Of a stretch of DNA of 64,000 nucleotides, positions 60,904 to 64,000 are shown in pieces. Made by a program: the position numbers and the translations under genes. Origin of the DNA: Rhodospirillaceae bacterium LM-1 (lineage in GTDB: Bacteria; Pseudomonadota; Alphaproteobacteria; Rhodospirillales; WMHbin7); assembly GCA_902725215.1 (NCBI GenBank), contig CACUVI010000025.1:44326-108325 (forward strand), written 5' to 3'. The notes under the pieces were generated by a model, which was not told the DNA's origin, made no database searches, and worked only from the letters and a program-made list of their open reading frames with translations. Every line of letters begins with the position of its first letter. Within the stretch, counting starts at the first letter, position 1.

Positions 60904-60935
60904 GGGCGGCGCATTGTGGCGGCTTGATTGCTTGG

Positions 60936-61880
60936 TTACAAGTCCTGGGTGAAGGCCTTGGCCATGCGGGCCATCTCCTGGGCGGGATCGAAGGGTGGGG
61001 TCCAACCCAGGGTTTGGCGCAGGCGCGAATCGTCGATTTCCAGCGATCCCAGAACCCGCTCGGCCAAATCGCGCTTGCCCAGCAGGCGCGCCCCCCAATT
61101 CAGCAAGCCAGCAGGGACGAATAACAGGCGGGCCGGACGATCCAGGGCCTGGGCCAATTGGCGGATCAGGCCGGGGGTTGAAACATCCAAGTCCTTGATT
61201 AAGAACGACCTTCCTGGGGCGGCGGGATGGTTCAGCAGCAAGGCAAGGGCGTTCGCCAGATTGTTGGCGGAAACGAGGCTGCGCCGATTCTCGACCCCTC
61301 CGAAGGGCAAGGGTACCCCCTTCACGATCAATCGCATCAGGGATTCCAGATTAGCCGTCGCCCCGTCGCCGTAAACCAGGGGTGGGCGCAGGATCGCCGT
61401 TTCAAGCCCGGTCAAAGCCAGAAGCGCTTGTTCCGCCTGCCATTTCGAGCGGGCATAGGGGTCTTGCGGGTTGGGCGGGTTTTGATCGGCAAAAGGCTGT
61501 CCTGGCGGATTATGCTCGCCCATCACCTTGGCGGTGCTGACGAAGACGAAGCGCTTGACGCTGGCTTGCGCGGCTTGTTTGGCCAGGGCCAGGGTACCGT
61601 CCAGATTGGCTTTGCGGTGCGCTTCCCAGGCAAATTCTGGCGATTCGCCCATCTGATGCACGCGGGCGGCGCTGTGGATGACGTAAGAAGCCCCCGCCAG
61701 CGCGGCTCGCCAGTCGGCATCGGGCGAGAGATCGGGGGCCAAGCGCGGCTCGCAACCAGCCGGAGCGCTGCGGCCCGGTCGGACGGCGGCCAGAACGGGC
61801 CATCCGCCTTCTTGCAAGTAACGGCAAACGGCGCGGCCCACAAAGCCATTGGCTCCGGTGACGAGAACGGCTCCGGTCAT
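60936..61880 (-). CDS. NAD-dependent sugar-nucleotide epimerase/4-ketoreductase
   Basis: A 314-residue extended SDR: VLVTGANGFVGRAVCRYL at 5-22, VIHSAARVHQM, catalytic VSTAKVMGE (Ser/Thr) and PYARSKWQAEQAL (Tyr-x3-Lys), and PLVYGDGATANLESLMRLI. In O-antigen loci enzymes of this branch (WbpV/WecB-neighbour type) reduce the 4-keto product of CapD-like dehydratases, for example to UDP-QuiNAc, which would fit with the neighbour; this is inference. It overlaps the next gene by 4 bases. Confidence 0.88.
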   Translation of the reverse strand: MTGAVLVTGANGFVGRAVCRYLQEGGWPVLAAVRPGRSAPAGCEPRLAPDLSPDADWRAALAGASYVIHSAARVHQMGESPEFAWEAHRKANLDGTLALAKQAAQASVKRFVFVSTAKVMGEHNPPGQPFADQNPPNPQDPYARSKWQAEQALLALTGLETAILRPPLVYGDGATANLESLMRLIVKGVPLPFGGVENRRSLVSANNLANALALLLNHPAAPGRSFLIKDLDVSTPGLIRQLAQALDRPARLLFVPAGLLNWGARLLGKRDLAERVLGSLEIDDSRLRQTLGWTPPFDPAQEMARMAKAFTQDL

Positions 61881-62869
61881 GGGCGTTTCCGGCCCAAAAG
61901 GGCCAGCAGCAGGCCGATGACCAGCAGGCCGCCCCCCAGCGCAGGGGCGGGATTTTCAAGGCTGAGCAGGGCCAAGCCGATCAGCAGAAAATTGGTCAGA
62001 CCGATCCAACTGGCGACTCGCGCATGGCTGTTTCCGGCCTGGACGGCTTGCTGATAAAAATGGCTGCGATGGGCCTGCCATATCTTTTCGCGCCTAAGCG
62101 CCCGCTTGCCCAGCGTGATGGTGGCGTCGGCCAGATAATAAGCGGGCAGAAGAAGGGCGGGCGCCCACAGACCCAGGGCCGCCAGGGTCAAAAGCAGCCA
62201 GCCCAGCAGGAAACCCAGGGGAACGCTGCCCACGTCGCCCAGGAATATCTTGGCGGGGTGCCAGTTCCAGACCAAAAAGCCCAGGGCGGCGGCAACCAAA
62301 ACCAGGGCCAGGGTCTGCAGGTCTGGATGCAGGGCGGCCATGTCAACCAACAGGGCGACGCCTGTGCCGATGGCGATGGTTTCGACGCCCGAAATGCCGT
62401 CGATGCCGTCCATGAAATTGAATAGATTGACGAACCACAGCCAAGCCAAGCCAGCCAAGGCACGATCCAGCCACCAGGGCAGCCAGTCTTGGAAGACCGG
62501 CCCGGCAGGCAGGGCCAACAGGCCAACACACACGGCAATGGCTTGAACCGCTAGACGGATCAGGGGAGAAAGCCCCCGTCGATCATCGATCCAAGACAGG
62601 CCCATCAGAAGCAAGGCGCTGGGGATCACGATCCACAATTCCTGAGGTGCGCCCAGTTGCAGGCTAAGCATCGACCAGACCGCCAGTACCACGGCCATCA
62701 CCGCCAGCCCGCCGCCCCGGGGCGTCGGCGCGCTGTGGCTGGATCTTTCGTTGGGCAGGTCGAGGATGGACTGGCGGATCAGCCAACGCTGCAATAGCCG
62801 CACGCAGACGGCGCTGGCCAGGAAAACGGTCAGAGGCAAGGCGCTATGGGAGAGAATGGTTGCGATCAT
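61877..62869 (-). CDS. Undecaprenyl-phosphate sugar-1-phosphate transferase (MraY/WecA/WbpL family)
   Basis: A 330-residue polytopic membrane protein with about ten helices. The active-site Asp motifs appear as FNFMDGIDGISGVE, and FLGDVGSVPLGFLLG is a family hallmark; ERSSHSAPTPRGGGLAV near residue 42 is the substrate/MurNAc-like loop. It begins lipid-linked repeat-unit synthesis by loading a HexNAc-1-phosphate on undecaprenyl phosphate, as WbpL does, possibly with the QuiNAc made by its neighbours. ATG 62869 overlaps the ligase stop. Confidence 0.9.
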   Translation of the reverse strand: MIATILSHSALPLTVFLASAVCVRLLQRWLIRQSILDLPNERSSHSAPTPRGGGLAVMAVVLAVWSMLSLQLGAPQELWIVIPSALLLMGLSWIDDRRGLSPLIRLAVQAIAVCVGLLALPAGPVFQDWLPWWLDRALAGLAWLWFVNLFNFMDGIDGISGVETIAIGTGVALLVDMAALHPDLQTLALVLVAAALGFLVWNWHPAKIFLGDVGSVPLGFLLGWLLLTLAALGLWAPALLLPAYYLADATITLGKRALRREKIWQAHRSHFYQQAVQAGNSHARVASWIGLTNFLLIGLALLSLENPAPALGGGLLVIGLLLALLGRKRP

Positions 62870-64000
62870 GGCGTATCTTGCGCTCGCAGGGCCGCGATGG
62901 CGATCCAGACCGACCCCACCCACCAATTCTGGAACAGGCCGTAGCTGGACAGCATGGGGGCCATGGCCGCCAAGAACAAAGCCGCCGATCCCGCCCGCTG
63001 CCAGGGATCGGTCTTGCGAAGCCCGCCTCTCCAAGCCAGGACAAGGAGCAGGCCGCCCAGGCCAGCGCCCACCGCCCCCAGTTCCAGCCACAGTTGGATC
63101 ACCCCGTTATGGGTGTGCAAAGGGATAGGTTCCATCAAGGGCCGATAGAGCGTGCCATCGGGAAAAGGGTCGAAATCGTAATGGCGCATCGGCTCGCGCC
63201 CGCCGATCTCGCGGGCGGCGTCAAAGCCGAGACCGGCCAGGGGCCGCTCTTGAATGCGCTCGGCCGCGTATTCCCAAATGATGAAGCGGGCCAGCAGCGA
63301 TTTGGACGTGTCGGGAAACTGGCGCGCGATCTCGCGCGCCGTCGGCATGTTTCCATGCAGAAAAGGCGGCAGGGCGAAAAGAAGGCCCAGGCCGAGAAGC
63401 CCGGCCCACAACAGGGGCTTGGGCCGCCAAAATGCCAGCGGAGCCGCAACACCCATGCCGATCAGGCACAAGAGCGATGTTTCGGAATGGTGAAGCTGGA
63501 TCATGAAGGCGACGATCAGGGCCAAGGGAATGGCGGCCTTCAGGCCCCATTCGCGTTTGGCCGCCAAGAAGGCCGGAGGCAGCAGCAAAGCCAACAGGAC
63601 TGCGCGGTGCTTGGTGTCGTGGCTGAAACTGAAGTCAGCGGGGGGGAACATGCCGCGCAGGGCGTAAGAGGCGCGCATCACCTGCATGCCAGAGGCTAAG
63701 TCGAAGGCAATCAACAGGGCGATGGACGCATAAGCGAGAACGAAGGCCCTGCGAAACAGGCGGGCCTGATCCACAGTCATCCCCCCCGCCAGCGAGACCA
63801 ATAATAGACCGCCCAGCATCAGCAGGCCCAGCCGCAGAGCGCCAAAGCCGTTGGCCACTGGATCGAAGGCCCATAAGGCGCTGACCAAGGCCCACAGGCA
63901 AAGCCCCATCATCAGCCATAAGTAGGGTGCTTCCAGGCGCGGCCTTTGACGCAAGGGCCAAAGATGCAAGGCCAGGGCAATGATGCCCAGAAGGGAAAAA
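62866..64000 (-). CDS. O-antigen ligase/polymerase family protein (5' end outside window)
   Basis: At least 377 residues; the reading frame runs on to the right edge without a stop, with hydrophobic sequence (SLLGIIALAL) before the first internal TTG at 63969, so the true start is beyond the window. It has many membrane helices and a large periplasmic loop with the Wzy/WaaL-type segment RFIIWEYAAERIQERPLAGLGFDAAREIG and PLHTHNGVIQLWLELGAVGAGLGG (catalytic-type His in HTHN). It would polymerise or attach O-antigen. Confidence 0.88.
   Translation of the reverse strand, partial: FSLLGIIALALHLWPLRQRPRLEAPYLWLMMGLCLWALVSALWAFDPVANGFGALRLGLLMLGGLLLVSLAGGMTVDQARLFRRAFVLAYASIALLIAFDLASGMQVMRASYALRGMFPPADFSFSHDTKHRAVLLALLLPPAFLAAKREWGLKAAIPLALIVAFMIQLHHSETSLLCLIGMGVAAPLAFWRPKPLLWAGLLGLGLLFALPPFLHGNMPTAREIARQFPDTSKSLLARFIIWEYAAERIQERPLAGLGFDAAREIGGREPMRHYDFDPFPDGTLYRPLMEPIPLHTHNGVIQLWLELGAVGAGLGGLLLVLAWRGGLRKTDPWQRAGSAALFLAAMAPMLSSYGLFQNWWVGSVWIAIAALRAQDTP

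Noticed and set aside
1-64000. CRISPR arrays, prophage or intact insertion sequences
   Set aside because: No regularly spaced repeats, cas genes, phage structural genes or transposases were recognised.

Overview
The window looks like a piece of chromosome from a GC-rich alphaproteobacterium, most likely of the Rhodospirillales (Magnetospirillum/Rhodospirillum-like). This rests on gene order and family type: mnmE-mnmG-rsmG-parA-parB with parS sites, DUF3576-leuS-lptE-holA, a 1532-residue NAD-glutamate dehydrogenase of the large type, DUF6489, Trm112, DUF971 and two porins of a Rhodospirillales kind. The assignment comes from recognised sequence features only, not from a database search.

Layout. 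1-4400: minus-strand metabolic and repair genes (methyltransferase, quinone oxidoreductase, O6-alkylguanine methyltransferase, DUF255 protein) with an intergenic palindromic element. 4495-10799: one long plus-strand run of tRNA modification, 16S rRNA methylation and chromosome partition genes, with two perfect parS sites inside mnmG and rsmG. 10747-15449: opposing holA-lptE-leuS-DUF3576 operon. 15593-18376: two tandem porins, each with its own promoter and terminator. 18392-22821: ThiE-like gene and two tandem TPR/glycosyltransferase-like paralogues. 22902-32638: mixed housekeeping genes (PLP-binding YggS, L,D-transpeptidase, ribA, OmpR-like regulator, xthA, FAH hydrolase, lolA, universal stress protein, MFS transporter), including a strong candidate small RNA next to lolA. 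32654-38419: ftsK, aminotransferase, hemerythrin-like, DUF971, Trm112, CnoX. 38584-42560: tRNA-Gly(GCC) followed by an accessory stretch with an HD phosphohydrolase/PD-(D/E)XK nuclease fusion plus small partner, a ribbon-helix-helix protein, and a BrnA antitoxin joined to a remnant of its toxin. 42619-44691: carbonic-anhydrase-like protein and dienelactone hydrolase. 44791-52003 and 58987-64000: two arms of a cell-surface polysaccharide locus (glycosyltransferases, asparagine synthetase-like amidotransferase, galE, nucleotide-sugar dehydratase, lipid-carrier sugar transferase, O-antigen ligase), separated by gdh, ybjQ and purH.

Points of most interest: (1) an unannotated 120-nt RNA candidate at 28804-28927 with four hairpins, three with C-rich loops, its own promoter and terminator; (2) the HD + PD-(D/E)XK two-gene cassette beside tRNA-Gly, which resembles a defence module; (3) the BrnT-remnant/BrnA fusion; (4) parS sites embedded in coding sequence in the same reading frame; (5) a natural fusion of two GT4 glycosyltransferases; (6) a hemerythrin-like protein that has lost most of its iron ligands.
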